Part shown: one piece after another, positions 16,482-24,731 of the stretch
How positions within the stretch are numbered: position 1 is the stretch's first letter
How the letters are laid out: every line of letters begins with the position of its first letter
Virus record (IMG/VR): IMGVR_UViG_3300042924_001321
Location: 1-25,049 of that record
DNA from: a virus
DNA: 25,049 nt
Strand: one strand, 5' to 3'
Made by a program: the position numbers and the translations under genes
Notes under the pieces: model-generated
The model's input: the letters and a program-made list of their open reading frames with translations, nothing else
Databases searched by the model: none
Told to the model about the DNA's origin: nothing

Positions 16482-19469
16482 TTACGCAATCATTAAAACC
16501 CCTGATAAATTATAAACGTCACCGCTAGACAATCCAGCGGCAGATGTTGGCAAACCTACTATTCTTAATTTACTTGCTCCATTTGTTGCAGTTCCAATCA
16601 GCACGTTGCCGCCAGTAGTTATAGCAAAATAATTACTTGGCCAGCCTCCAAATGAATTTGGTGAATTATTTGCTCGATATCCTATTCCAAAAGAATCTGC
16701 AACTCCCCAACCAGCACTTACCTGACCAAAAACCCAACTGTGATTTGATACAGTACTAAAAAATAAAACAGTAGGTCTGTCCCCTCCTGTTGTACCTGTT
16801 GAGAATTCAGATACAACACCAAAAGTATGGTCACCATTTACATTTCTAACCTTTAATGCTGGAAAATAACCTCCAGTAGATTTAGTATTATTTATATTTA
16901 CCAAACCTTCAATGCTAGTAGCATCGCCACTAACAGATAATCTAGATGTAGGATTAATCTGATTTATTCCTACATTACCATAAAAAATTTGTCTATCTCT
17001 TAAAAAGTCTACAACGGTTGTTCTTGCTGATGACAGATTCCCATCACTAGCTTGAAATCTAAATCCGCTTGAATTTGCTGCGCCTGATACAGAAGTTTGA
17101 ATAGCATTTGCTTCAGCGTTAGTAACTGAGTATTGAGCAATATAAGCATCTGCAAAAGTTCCATCCACACCTGTTGAGGTTGCTCGAACGGTATTGCTAA
17201 AGGTAGCCGCGCCTGTGGTAGCAATTGATACGCCAACATTACTAAAATCTCCTGAGCCTGTTATATTATTAATTTTAAAAGAATCTGAATCTGAGTTATC
17301 AACACCCATTAACCATTCCCTAACTCCTGACAATAAGTATGAAATAGCAACGTCTCCGCTTCCAGCTTGTTCTAGCCTAATTCCAGTTGCATTGCCTACG
17401 CTAGTATTGTTTTGATTATACCGTCCAGTTCCGTTAACATCAAATTTATAGCCAAAATCTGTCGTTGTCCCTACAAGTACATTTCCAGCTGAACTAACAA
17501 CAAATCTTGTGAGTTGTTGTGCAATGTCGTAAATATAAAACGAACCTGAAAAAGCACCTGTTGAAGAGCCTGCTACTGAAAGTTCATAGCCTTTACTACT
17601 TGTATTGACTATTGCTAAAACAGTTTGAGAGGTATTACTACTTGATAATCTTAACCCAGGATTTGTTGAATTTTGTATAGCAGTTCCAAATATTTCAACT
17701 AATGCAGTTGTATTTGTTGCAGTACCAATACCAACATTTGTCCCATTGTCAAATATGCTACTATTGCCAATAGAACTTGTTCCTGTAAACTTAGACAAAT
17801 AGTTTGTTGTACCAGTTCCCGTAACTGTTCCGCCTCCATCTATTACCTCAATAATATTACCTAAAGAATCAACGGCCAAATTACGAGTTGCAGTTCCTGT
17901 AAACGTACCTCCTCCGTAAGCGTTAAGCCTTAGCCTTCCTGAACCATTTATTTCTAATCTTGTACTAGAATCAAGCGCTGTCCAATTATTAGCTATTTTA
18001 AAACTATCTCCATCAGAGTTATCTATACCAGCAGTCCAACCAATAACTCCGTCAATATCCCAAGAAAGAATTGGGTCCCCTCCTCCAGCTCCTCCTGTTC
18101 TTAAGGATAAAAATGTATTTGCAGTTGTAATTGAACTATTAGTATTATAAATATAGATACCAGGAACATCGCTTAAATTAGGGTTTGTATAAGTTGAACC
18201 TGAGCCTTCAATATGAAATTTAGCTAATGGAATAATCGTACCAAGTCCTACGTTTGTACCATTATCAAATAATAAGCTATTTCCAATCGTGCTGGCTCCT
18301 GTAAACTTTGGCAAATAATTAGTCGTCCCTGTTCCCGTTACTGGGTTAGTAAGCGCGTTTTGTTTGCCGTTAAAAGTAGACCAATCGGTACTTGATAACA
18401 AGCCATTTTGCGAGCCGCTGGCCGTTGCAATTGCTAAGGTAATAGTTCCGCTTGTTGTTATGGGAGTTGAGCCAATAGTGACCCCGCTAGTTGCCGAGGA
18501 TAAGCCGACCGAGGTAACCGTTCCAAGGTTGGAGGTTTTATTGTTAAAAGTCGTCCAATCCGCCGAGCTTAAGGCACCTCTAATGGTAGAGGTAGCCGTT
18601 GGTAAATTAAAAGTATGGGTATCGCTTGCGCTGGCAATGTTAAAGTCAGTTCCGCTAGTTCCAACCGCAAAGAATTGAACTTGACTAGTCAATCCATTTA
18701 AAGCAGTTAAACCAGTTGTAAACGTGGTAATAACTTGGCATAAATGATTGTCCTCTGTATGTAAAGTAATTGTACGACCTGAATGAGTAACGTAAAATCT
18801 AACCGCCAATCTATCTGTTAAAGCTAGGACTGTCTCGGGAACTGCTAAGGTTGAGAAATAAGGGTTTAAGTTAGTTCCAAACGCAATCAATTCAGGAGCC
18901 GAGCTGCTTGTAGCAAGTAAAGTAAAGGTTGTGCCATCGTACTTGTAAAGCTCAACATAAAAGGAGGGTGAACCTCCACTTGAAGACGCCGAGAAATACG
19001 TTTCAAAGTTCCAATTACCTCCAGGAATAAGTAGTTTATTCGGGTCTAAAGCGTCTGTAATAAATGAAGCAATATATCCGTCAGCATTAATGCTTATGTC
19101 AGTTCCAGTGCCAAAAACTGGCGTTCTATTCAACTCTTTATAAGCAACGCCCCCGATTGTGCCTTGCGAAACAGAACCATTCAAATAGTAGCTAACCGAT
19201 GAGCCTCCTCCAGTAGTTGCTGGAAAGTCTGCCAAAGAGCCATCGCCTCTAATGTATTGACCAACCGTACCAGCACCACCTAAAACTTGGCTTTCTGTAA
19301 TTGACAAACCAGTTGCGGCCGTGGCAATGGTTACGGGCAAATGATTCTGACCGCTTCCACTTGGGTCAACTGGATTTTGTCCCTCGGAAACAACAAAGCC
19401 AGGAGAGGCTGGAGTCGAGCCAGCTCTAACTACTTGCGCTCTGTATTTGCTAATATTTACGTCTTCCAT
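16482..19469 (-). CDS. Tail fibre-like protein, 995 residues
   Basis: A long Ser/Thr/Gly/Asn-rich protein typical of receptor-binding tail fibres. Residues about 1-95 probably attach it to the tail. About 95-260 form a beta-sandwich-like unit (GGNWNFETYFSAS..., RLAVRFYVTHSGRTITLHTE). From about 290 there are fibre repeats such as SADWTTFNNK / STDWSTFNGKQ, GTVTSVGLSS, and two copies of GTGTTNYL(P/S)KFTG..IGNS..FDNGTNVG(L/I)GT. Later units repeat SRLSVSGDA- and GNVLIGTATN-like strands. It ends SGDVYNLSGVLMIA. No C-terminal S74 self-cleaving chaperone is seen, so a separate chaperone or a short trimer tip may be used. It follows the 1012-residue tail protein with no gap. Confidence 0.8.
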   Translation of the reverse strand: MEDVNISKYRAQVVRAGSTPASPGFVVSEGQNPVDPSGSGQNHLPVTIATAATGLSITESQVLGGAGTVGQYIRGDGSLADFPATTGGGSSVSYYLNGSVSQGTIGGVAYKELNRTPVFGTGTDISINADGYIASFITDALDPNKLLIPGGNWNFETYFSASSSGGSPSFYVELYKYDGTTFTLLATSSSAPELIAFGTNLNPYFSTLAVPETVLALTDRLAVRFYVTHSGRTITLHTEDNHLCQVITTFTTGLTALNGLTSQVQFFAVGTSGTDFNIASASDTHTFNLPTATSTIRGALSSADWTTFNNKTSNLGTVTSVGLSSATSGVTIGSTPITTSGTITLAIATASGSQNGLLSSTDWSTFNGKQNALTNPVTGTGTTNYLPKFTGASTIGNSLLFDNGTNVGLGTIIPLAKFHIEGSGSTYTNPNLSDVPGIYIYNTNSSITTANTFLSLRTGGAGGGDPILSWDIDGVIGWTAGIDNSDGDSFKIANNWTALDSSTRLEINGSGRLRLNAYGGGTFTGTATRNLAVDSLGNIIEVIDGGGTVTGTGTTNYLSKFTGTSSIGNSSIFDNGTNVGIGTATNTTALVEIFGTAIQNSTNPGLRLSSSNTSQTVLAIVNTSSKGYELSVAGSSTGAFSGSFYIYDIAQQLTRFVVSSAGNVLVGTTTDFGYKFDVNGTGRYNQNNTSVGNATGIRLEQAGSGDVAISYLLSGVREWLMGVDNSDSDSFKINNITGSGDFSNVGVSIATTGAATFSNTVRATSTGVDGTFADAYIAQYSVTNAEANAIQTSVSGAANSSGFRFQASDGNLSSARTTVVDFLRDRQIFYGNVGINQINPTSRLSVSGDATSIEGLVNINNTKSTGGYFPALKVRNVNGDHTFGVVSEFSTGTTGGDRPTVLFFSTVSNHSWVFGQVSAGWGVADSFGIGYRANNSPNSFGGWPSNYFAITTGGNVLIGTATNGASKLRIVGLPTSAAGLSSGDVYNLSGVLMIA
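17725..17826 (-). repeat. Fibre repeat, copy 2
   Basis: This stretch encodes the second copy of the GTGTTNYL.KFTG unit and matches 18235-18342 closely through most of its length, with many silent changes, so it is an intragenic protein-level repeat. Confidence 0.65.
18235..18342 (-). repeat. Fibre repeat, copy 1
   Basis: First copy of the same unit, encoding VTGTGTTNYLPKFTGASTIG and the following FDNGTNVGLGT. Such copies can recombine to change fibre length. Confidence 0.65.
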
Positions 19470-22400
19470 TTATGTCGTTGGTTCTATTCCTAAATCGTAA
19501 AGCTCAATTCTCGCCGTTCCTTTTCTGCAATCAAGTTCGTAACTCATTAGCGCCCAATATCGTCCGTTAAACAAGAAACTTCTAAAAGGGTCGATTGGTC
19601 TTCGCTCAATTGTTGCTAAAACTCTGTAATTCGTTCGGCCTTTCAAGTTAGCTAATTCTTGCACGATAATATCTAACAAAGGTAACTCTTCAACTCCATC
19701 TCTTGTCCAATCCGTAGAAACTGCGTTGTCAAAATCTAGCAATCGAATAGCCGAAACTGAGTTGCTCGTAATTGCGTCTCCAATGTATGTATTATAGTCA
19801 GGATGCACGTTTGCATAAGGTGAGCCAGTAACCGCTTTAACTCCTAACTTAGACAAAGATAAGCCGTCCGTTTTCTCAATCTTTAGGGAAAGATTTTCAT
19901 ACCTCACAACGTATCTGTTAGGAGTTGCACCGTTGCAGATTAATTGATGCAATCTAATTTCAACCTCGCCGTCAACTGGGACTAATACATTATTTATCGC
20001 AATGCTATTCCAAACCGAGCCAGCCGTAACCGCGAACTCCATGACAGTACTTGTGGCAGTCCAAGCAAATGTTGTTGCTCCGCTTCTTGACAAGTATTGG
20101 TTGCCAATCTTAATCATTAATCCAACGGCATGAGCGCCAGGAGTAACCGCATAACTCGTGCTAACTCTCTCAACCATATATTGAAAGGTCAAAGAAATAG
20201 TATTGGCCGTCTCCTCTGCAATTGTAATGGCTCCTCCAGTTGTGTTCGTGCTTGCCGAAATCCAAGACAAGTTAGGGTCATCTATTCCGTCCGTTGTGGT
20301 TGTTGTCCAAATTTGCACATACTCCCCCCCCCCTGAAACGTATTGCACCAATGCAGTTGCTCCACTTGGAACGCTTGACGGCTGGTTAGTTGGGATTGCC
20401 TTGTGATAATCCCAAAGCTTTAGTTGGTAAATGCCGTCGTAAGTTGAGCCTACTCCGTTTAAGTTCCACTCCTCAATCGCAAACTTAGCGTCAAATATTC
20501 CGCCTTGGCTATTTGGGTCTAATACTCCTAGATTTAGATAAGAGTTAAATTCTGTAAATACTCGTCTAGCGGTCTCTTCAGGAGAGTTAATGTCCGCGTT
20601 TAAATCGTCGCCATTTACAATTGTACTTGTTGCTGTTAAACTTAGGTCGGGCAAAAATTCGTACATCTTGTAAGATAACTTGCCTAACTCGGTCAATCTC
20701 ACAACATAGAATTGATTTTTCCACAAAAACACTCGGCAAAGGAAAGGGTTAACCATTCTTTCGATTGTGTCCTTTAGGTAAAGTTGCTCATTTTCAATCC
20801 TTACTCCGTTGCTAAATTTAGCGTCTAGTCCATCGGTAAAGATTGCATTTTGTGGCACGTTAAATTGACGGAAAACGCTTTCGTCTGAATCCATCCTAGC
20901 CTCGTGGATTTCGCAACCAATAAAGACTGGTCTTTGCTCAACAAAAGATTGGTTTAAAGCGCCAACAACTGCCGACAAGGCCTGTGTTCTAGGGTCAGGC
21001 CAAGAGGTAAAATTAGAGCGTATTGAATCAAAACCTTTCAATCCATCAATTGCAGTAAAAGAGAAAAGCTTAGGGCCGCTCTTAAATTGTGAGGTAATAA
21101 AGTCGGGGGCAATGTATCCGCTAAAGAAAGATTGAACGCCTTCAAACAAAACATAGTTTATAAGATTTGTTCCAGTAGTTGCTCCCATTACAAATCTATT
21201 GTTCCCAAAAGCAACCGATTCAAAAGTTGCAACAGATGCTGCTGGAGTTGATGTCCAACTTTTTCCAGTTGTTGAATAATATATTCTATTTGTTCCGCTA
21301 GATATAACACCAACAAAATACCCATTTCCGTATGTAATCTGGAAAGGATTAAAAGCATTAGTTGCAGCCGTCCAAGTTAGGCCATCTTGTGACCATTGGC
21401 CGCCAGTTACAAATATTCCATTTGCAAAATAAATACTTCTATTTCCAAATGATGTAGGTTGTTCTGACCAAGTTAAACCGTCATAAGACGTAAATGTTGT
21501 ACCTCCTGGAGAACCATCAGAAATCGCAACCCAAATACCATTTCCATAAGCAACACTGCTAAAGGTTGGATTTATATTTGTTGCTCTTGATGTCCAAGTA
21601 ATACCATCAGGCGAGGTCATTATTCGATTAGTTCCAAATCTTGCAACGGCAACAAATAATCCGTTACCATAAGAAATACCTTGAAACCACATTGCTTCGC
21701 TTGGAGTTCTACTTGTCCAAGTTACACCATCAGTAGAGGTACGAATAAAAGATGTTGGAATAACTCCAACAACTGCGTATCCAACGGCAACAAATAATCC
21801 ATTACCAAAAGTTACATATTCAACATTAAAACTTCCAGCAGATGTCCAAGTAATTCCATCCGATGAGTATTGAATAGTTGAATTCATACCAACAAAAAGG
21901 CCATTTCCATAGGCCATTCCTCTAAAACCTCCGCTTACTGTTACGGCTTGCCAATCGGTAATATCATTATTGGCACTAATTTGATTTAAATCTACTCTCC
22001 AAGTCCTATTACCACCAACAAGAAACTCGTTAAAATCTCCAGTCTCTCCAGCAATTGTAAAGTCAACCGATGAGCCTATAATTGTCTCTAATGGGTCGTT
22101 TCCAGTATTACCCCAATTGTAGGTAATATCGTTAATCAGCATAGGAGTTACCGCTCCTGAGTAGCCAGCTTTAAGTATTTGCAAGTTCCAAACATTGCCG
22201 CCGTAGTTGGTAGCATACCCCCCCTCATATTTTAGGCCGTAGTCATTTATAGGAGCGTTTTGGCCAGTTAAAACAACATATGCTTTAACATCCTCACTCG
22301 GCATAGTGTAGCTAAAAGACAAGTTAGAAGACAATAAAGTATTGCCTGGCGAGGTATACCACATAGCCGTATGATATCCCGACTCGGGTGCAACTGCAAT

Positions 22401-22508
22401 TGTAAGCGAATCGCCTTCTGTGTAGAATTCTAAAGGAGCAACGCCGTTAACGGTAATCGTTCCAAGACCTTCTCGAACTGCAAGTAATAATCTGTAATCG
22501 TTAGCCAT
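19470..22508 (-). CDS. Large tail protein with inserted seven-repeat propeller
   Basis: 1012 residues, encoded directly after the tape measure, so likely a distal tail or baseplate-hub protein. Residues 1-180 are beta-rich (VREGLGTITVNG..., SVDFTIAGETGDFNEF). About 190-456 hold seven repeats of the form YGNG.FVAV...S.DG.TWTS, a propeller-like insert. The base protein resumes with FFSGYIAPDF and SFTAIDGLKGF (about 461-493), a segment typical of this tail-protein family, and ends with LFNGRYWALMSYELDCRKGTARIELYDL (shortened). Residues about 690-880 resemble a jelly-roll unit. A G10 tract lies at codons 726-729 and a G7 tract near codon 96. Role in host binding is inferred. Confidence 0.78.
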   Translation of the reverse strand: MANDYRLLLAVREGLGTITVNGVAPLEFYTEGDSLTIAVAPESGYHTAMWYTSPGNTLLSSNLSFSYTMPSEDVKAYVVLTGQNAPINDYGLKYEGGYATNYGGNVWNLQILKAGYSGAVTPMLINDITYNWGNTGNDPLETIIGSSVDFTIAGETGDFNEFLVGGNRTWRVDLNQISANNDITDWQAVTVSGGFRGMAYGNGLFVGMNSTIQYSSDGITWTSAGSFNVEYVTFGNGLFVAVGYAVVGVIPTSFIRTSTDGVTWTSRTPSEAMWFQGISYGNGLFVAVARFGTNRIMTSPDGITWTSRATNINPTFSSVAYGNGIWVAISDGSPGGTTFTSYDGLTWSEQPTSFGNRSIYFANGIFVTGGQWSQDGLTWTAATNAFNPFQITYGNGYFVGVISSGTNRIYYSTTGKSWTSTPAASVATFESVAFGNNRFVMGATTGTNLINYVLFEGVQSFFSGYIAPDFITSQFKSGPKLFSFTAIDGLKGFDSIRSNFTSWPDPRTQALSAVVGALNQSFVEQRPVFIGCEIHEARMDSDESVFRQFNVPQNAIFTDGLDAKFSNGVRIENEQLYLKDTIERMVNPFLCRVFLWKNQFYVVRLTELGKLSYKMYEFLPDLSLTATSTIVNGDDLNADINSPEETARRVFTEFNSYLNLGVLDPNSQGGIFDAKFAIEEWNLNGVGSTYDGIYQLKLWDYHKAIPTNQPSSVPSGATALVQYVSGGGEYVQIWTTTTTDGIDDPNLSWISASTNTTGGAITIAEETANTISLTFQYMVERVSTSYAVTPGAHAVGLMIKIGNQYLSRSGATTFAWTATSTVMEFAVTAGSVWNSIAINNVLVPVDGEVEIRLHQLICNGATPNRYVVRYENLSLKIEKTDGLSLSKLGVKAVTGSPYANVHPDYNTYIGDAITSNSVSAIRLLDFDNAVSTDWTRDGVEELPLLDIIVQELANLKGRTNYRVLATIERRPIDPFRSFLFNGRYWALMSYELDCRKGTARIELYDLGIEPTT
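20324..20333 (-). repeat. Poly-G tract (G10) in the tail protein gene
   Basis: Ten G on the coding strand (TCA then G10 then AG) encode SGGGE near residue 727 of 1012. It is the longest G run in the window and sits in AT-rich DNA. A one-base slip would shift the frame and remove about the last 280 residues. Confidence 0.9.
21140..21950 (-). other. Seven-repeat beta-propeller-like insertion
   Basis: Seven units can be counted from residue about 194 to 456: AYGNGLFVG..SSDGITWTS, TFGNGLFVAVG..STDGVTWTS, SYGNGLFVAVA..SPDGITWTS, AYGNGIWVAIS..SYDGLTWSE, YFANGIFVTGG..SQDGLTWTA, TYGNGYFVGVI..STTGKSWTS, and AFGNNRFVMGA (degenerate last unit). The number fits a closed seven-bladed ring. S.DG.TW resembles Asp-box-like repeats of sialidases and YCF48-type propellers. 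Confidence 0.7.
22218..22224 (-). repeat. Poly-G tract (G7) near the start of the tail protein gene
   Basis: Seven G on the coding strand encode EGG near residue 96-97 of the tail protein. A slip here would truncate the product at about a tenth of its length. Confidence 0.85.
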
Positions 22509-24391
22509 TAGCCTTTATTTATCTTATTGTTTGCTTGTCCTAAAACATAAACCAAATCCTGTCCTTTTACTACAAACTCGCCGCTTACGTCTCTGTTTTG
22601 AGCAAATAAACCACCTTGAGCGCCGCCAGTAAATGACGAGCCACCGCCAACGCCTGAGCTTCCAACTGAAGAGCCTCCGCCTCCGCCACCTTTTGAACCG
22701 CCCAAGCTTTTAGCTTTGTTTGATACAAAACCAGCTAAGGCAATCAAAGCAACACCAGCTCCAATTGCGACCGCTGGATTGAGTGTTTTTAAGGCCGTTT
22801 TTATGCCTTCTACGGCAAGACCAGTTGCAATCGCTAATTGTCCTAGTTGATTTAATATACCAGCTAATCCGCCAAGTAATGCACCTCCAGCGGCTTTAAT
22901 TACGTTGCCACCACTTGCCAAAGCGTCACCAATTGCGAAAGCCATGTCACCAAGGGTATTTTCCGCGCCTTGTTCTAAAATATCAAATGTTTCATTAACA
23001 AAAGCTTGAGTTTCTGCCAATCTGCCTATAAATGTATCTAAAGAGCTAAAACCTTCAGCGGCTCCGTTTGCTATTGCCGCATAAAATTGCTCAATACCGA
23101 TTCCACTACCACTCAAAGAATTAACTAAAGCATTATTTGATTGAGTTATTCCATTTATATTCTGTTCATAAATTCCTCTAGTATTTACAATTTTAGAAGC
23201 AATTGCATCTAAATCTGTCGCCACAAGAGCTAAAAAGCTTTTTTCTGTGGCTTTGTTTGTAAAAGAAATTAATGGGTCAAGTTTAGATAAATCCTCAAAA
23301 GTCCTTTTTAATTCTTCATTTGCAGAAACTGTCTTTTTTGTCTCTTCAGTTCTAACTTTAGCAAAGCTTGCTCCTTGTGAACTAAAACCAATAATTCCAG
23401 CCTCTAACTTTATGTTTTGTTCTGCTAATACAACTCTTTGTTCTGCACTTTTAACTTGTTCAGCTATTAATTTATTGATTTGAGATTCAATACCAGCAGC
23501 TTCAGAAATTGCAGCCGAACCAAAACCTCCAGCAGCCGTACCAATTGCCCTTCTTTGTTCGTCTTCTCTTCTTGCTCTTTCTTGGTCTTGTCTTTTTTGG
23601 CTAATAACAATTGCCCTTTGCTCTTCTTGTAATAAGAGAGTTAAAGTATCTGCCGAGTTTTTATCTATTTGAGCCGAGAAAGCTTTAGCCTTAGCCAATG
23701 CCAAAATATCATTGGTCAAAGACTTGTAGGCATCGCCAACATTTCCAGTCAATATCTGCTCGTCGGTTAAATTCTTTAAATATTCGGGTGCTAATTTTCT
23801 TAAATCATTTACTGCGGCTATTCTTTTCTCAAGACTTAGATTTGTATTTTCTGCTTGTACTTGTAATAATTTTAAATTTGATATTTCCTTTTGAGCGCTA
23901 ATAGTACCTTCTAAAGTCGCCTTTGTAATTCCGTCTAAGTTTTCTCTGTATTCGTCAAGTTGCTCATTTAATGATTTTGCGGCCTCTTCAGATTTAAAAA
24001 ATCCTTTCATCTGCAAAACAGTAAATGCAGTTGTCAAAATTGAAATACCCAAAACAAGGGCATTTCCTGAGCTTAAAATTGACCCAAAAGCTGATTTTAA
24101 AGCCGCTCCAGTTGAGCCAGTTTGATTCTTTAATACCTGGAAAGAGCCAGCGAGCTGGGTAATGTTGTTACCAACACCAATAATTCCAAAAGGGGCGTCT
24201 TGAATAATTCTTGCAAAGTCAGTTCCAACCGAATTGTAACCACTTGTCGCCTGGGTTAGCTTTTGAACTTGTGGCGCCGTTGCTTGTGCCGCTTTCCCTA
24301 ACTTATCAAGTTGACCAGTTGCAGTATTTACGCCAGTTGTTAAACCAACTACGTTTGCCCCAATCTCAACCTCTATTCTTGGATTTGCCAT
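22508..24391 (-). CDS. Tail tape measure protein
   Basis: 627 residues. It sets tail length and holds DNA-delivery parts. Evidence is the Ala/Gln/Thr/Lys-rich helical composition, a GTDFARIIQDAPFGIIGVGNNITQLAG-type segment (residues about 57-83) that marks tape measures of this phage group, and hydrophobic stretches (about 107-126; 500-560 with GGALLGGLAGILNQLGQLAIATGLA). A coiled coil with QEEQRAIVISQKRQDQERAR lies in the middle, and the C terminus is Gly/Ser-rich (GGGGGSSVGSSG). By the rule of about 0.15 nm per residue the tail would be near 90 nm. It follows the tail-assembly chaperone genes and overlaps the second by 26 nt; its stop overlaps the next start. Confidence 0.9.
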   Translation of the reverse strand: MANPRIEVEIGANVVGLTTGVNTATGQLDKLGKAAQATAPQVQKLTQATSGYNSVGTDFARIIQDAPFGIIGVGNNITQLAGSFQVLKNQTGSTGAALKSAFGSILSSGNALVLGISILTTAFTVLQMKGFFKSEEAAKSLNEQLDEYRENLDGITKATLEGTISAQKEISNLKLLQVQAENTNLSLEKRIAAVNDLRKLAPEYLKNLTDEQILTGNVGDAYKSLTNDILALAKAKAFSAQIDKNSADTLTLLLQEEQRAIVISQKRQDQERARREDEQRRAIGTAAGGFGSAAISEAAGIESQINKLIAEQVKSAEQRVVLAEQNIKLEAGIIGFSSQGASFAKVRTEETKKTVSANEELKRTFEDLSKLDPLISFTNKATEKSFLALVATDLDAIASKIVNTRGIYEQNINGITQSNNALVNSLSGSGIGIEQFYAAIANGAAEGFSSLDTFIGRLAETQAFVNETFDILEQGAENTLGDMAFAIGDALASGGNVIKAAGGALLGGLAGILNQLGQLAIATGLAVEGIKTALKTLNPAVAIGAGVALIALAGFVSNKAKSLGGSKGGGGGGSSVGSSGVGGGSSFTGGAQGGLFAQNRDVSGEFVVKGQDLVYVLGQANNKINKG

Positions 24392-24731
24392 TTCTTTCTA
24401 GTTTACTTGCAATTTCCAACAATTTCTTTGCTTTCGCAAAGTCTTGCGGTGTTGACTCTAAATGCTTTGCCGTCTTATCCCAAGGCAACGGCCAAAGTTT
24501 TGTTGGGTCTAGGTTAGCGCCTTTTTTTAAATGAGGATGTAAACCAATTACCGCTTGAACTCTCATTGCCTCAATCATGTCCTTTTGGTCAATCTCGTGA
24601 CCTTTTATTAATGCCTTTAACTCTTTACGGCTTAAACAAAAAAGTTGCTCATAGGGCACCTTAGTACGGCCTACAAGCAACATTAAATTTTCTCGAGCGG
24701 AATACTCTTCGCTCTCGTCCTCATTTATGTT
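24366..24731 (-). CDS. Tail assembly chaperone extension (gpT-like part, reached by -1 frameshift)
   Basis: After a -1 slip at 24737-24731 the frame reads NINEDESEEYSARENL and then continues without a stop into MLLVGRTKVPYEQLF and on to the end at 24366. An ATG at 24683 could alternatively start a free 105-residue protein. The body is helical and charged (SRKELKALIKGHEIDQKDM, DFAKAKKLLEIASKLERNGK). A small gene followed by a -1-frame extension just before the tape measure is the conserved arrangement of lambda gpG/gpGT, where the fusion binds tape measure and recruits tail subunits. The predicted fusion is about 206 residues from the TTG at 24985, longer with the true start outside the window. 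Confidence 0.7.
   Translation of the reverse strand, partial: NINEDESEEYSARENLMLLVGRTKVPYEQLFCLSRKELKALIKGHEIDQKDMIEAMRVQAVIGLHPHLKKGANLDPTKLWPLPWDKTAKHLESTPQDFAKAKKLLEIASKLERNGKSKNRG

Noticed and set aside
17009-17239. 76-codon minus-strand frame inside the fibre gene
   Set aside because: Leu/Gln-rich shadow of a Thr/Ser/Asn-rich segment; unlike the nested frame in the methyltransferase gene it has no recognisable motif.
16191-20406. Several plus-strand frames of 65-104 codons within the tail genes
   Set aside because: They are antisense to repetitive Ser/Thr/Gly-rich tail proteins and show no domain or start context.
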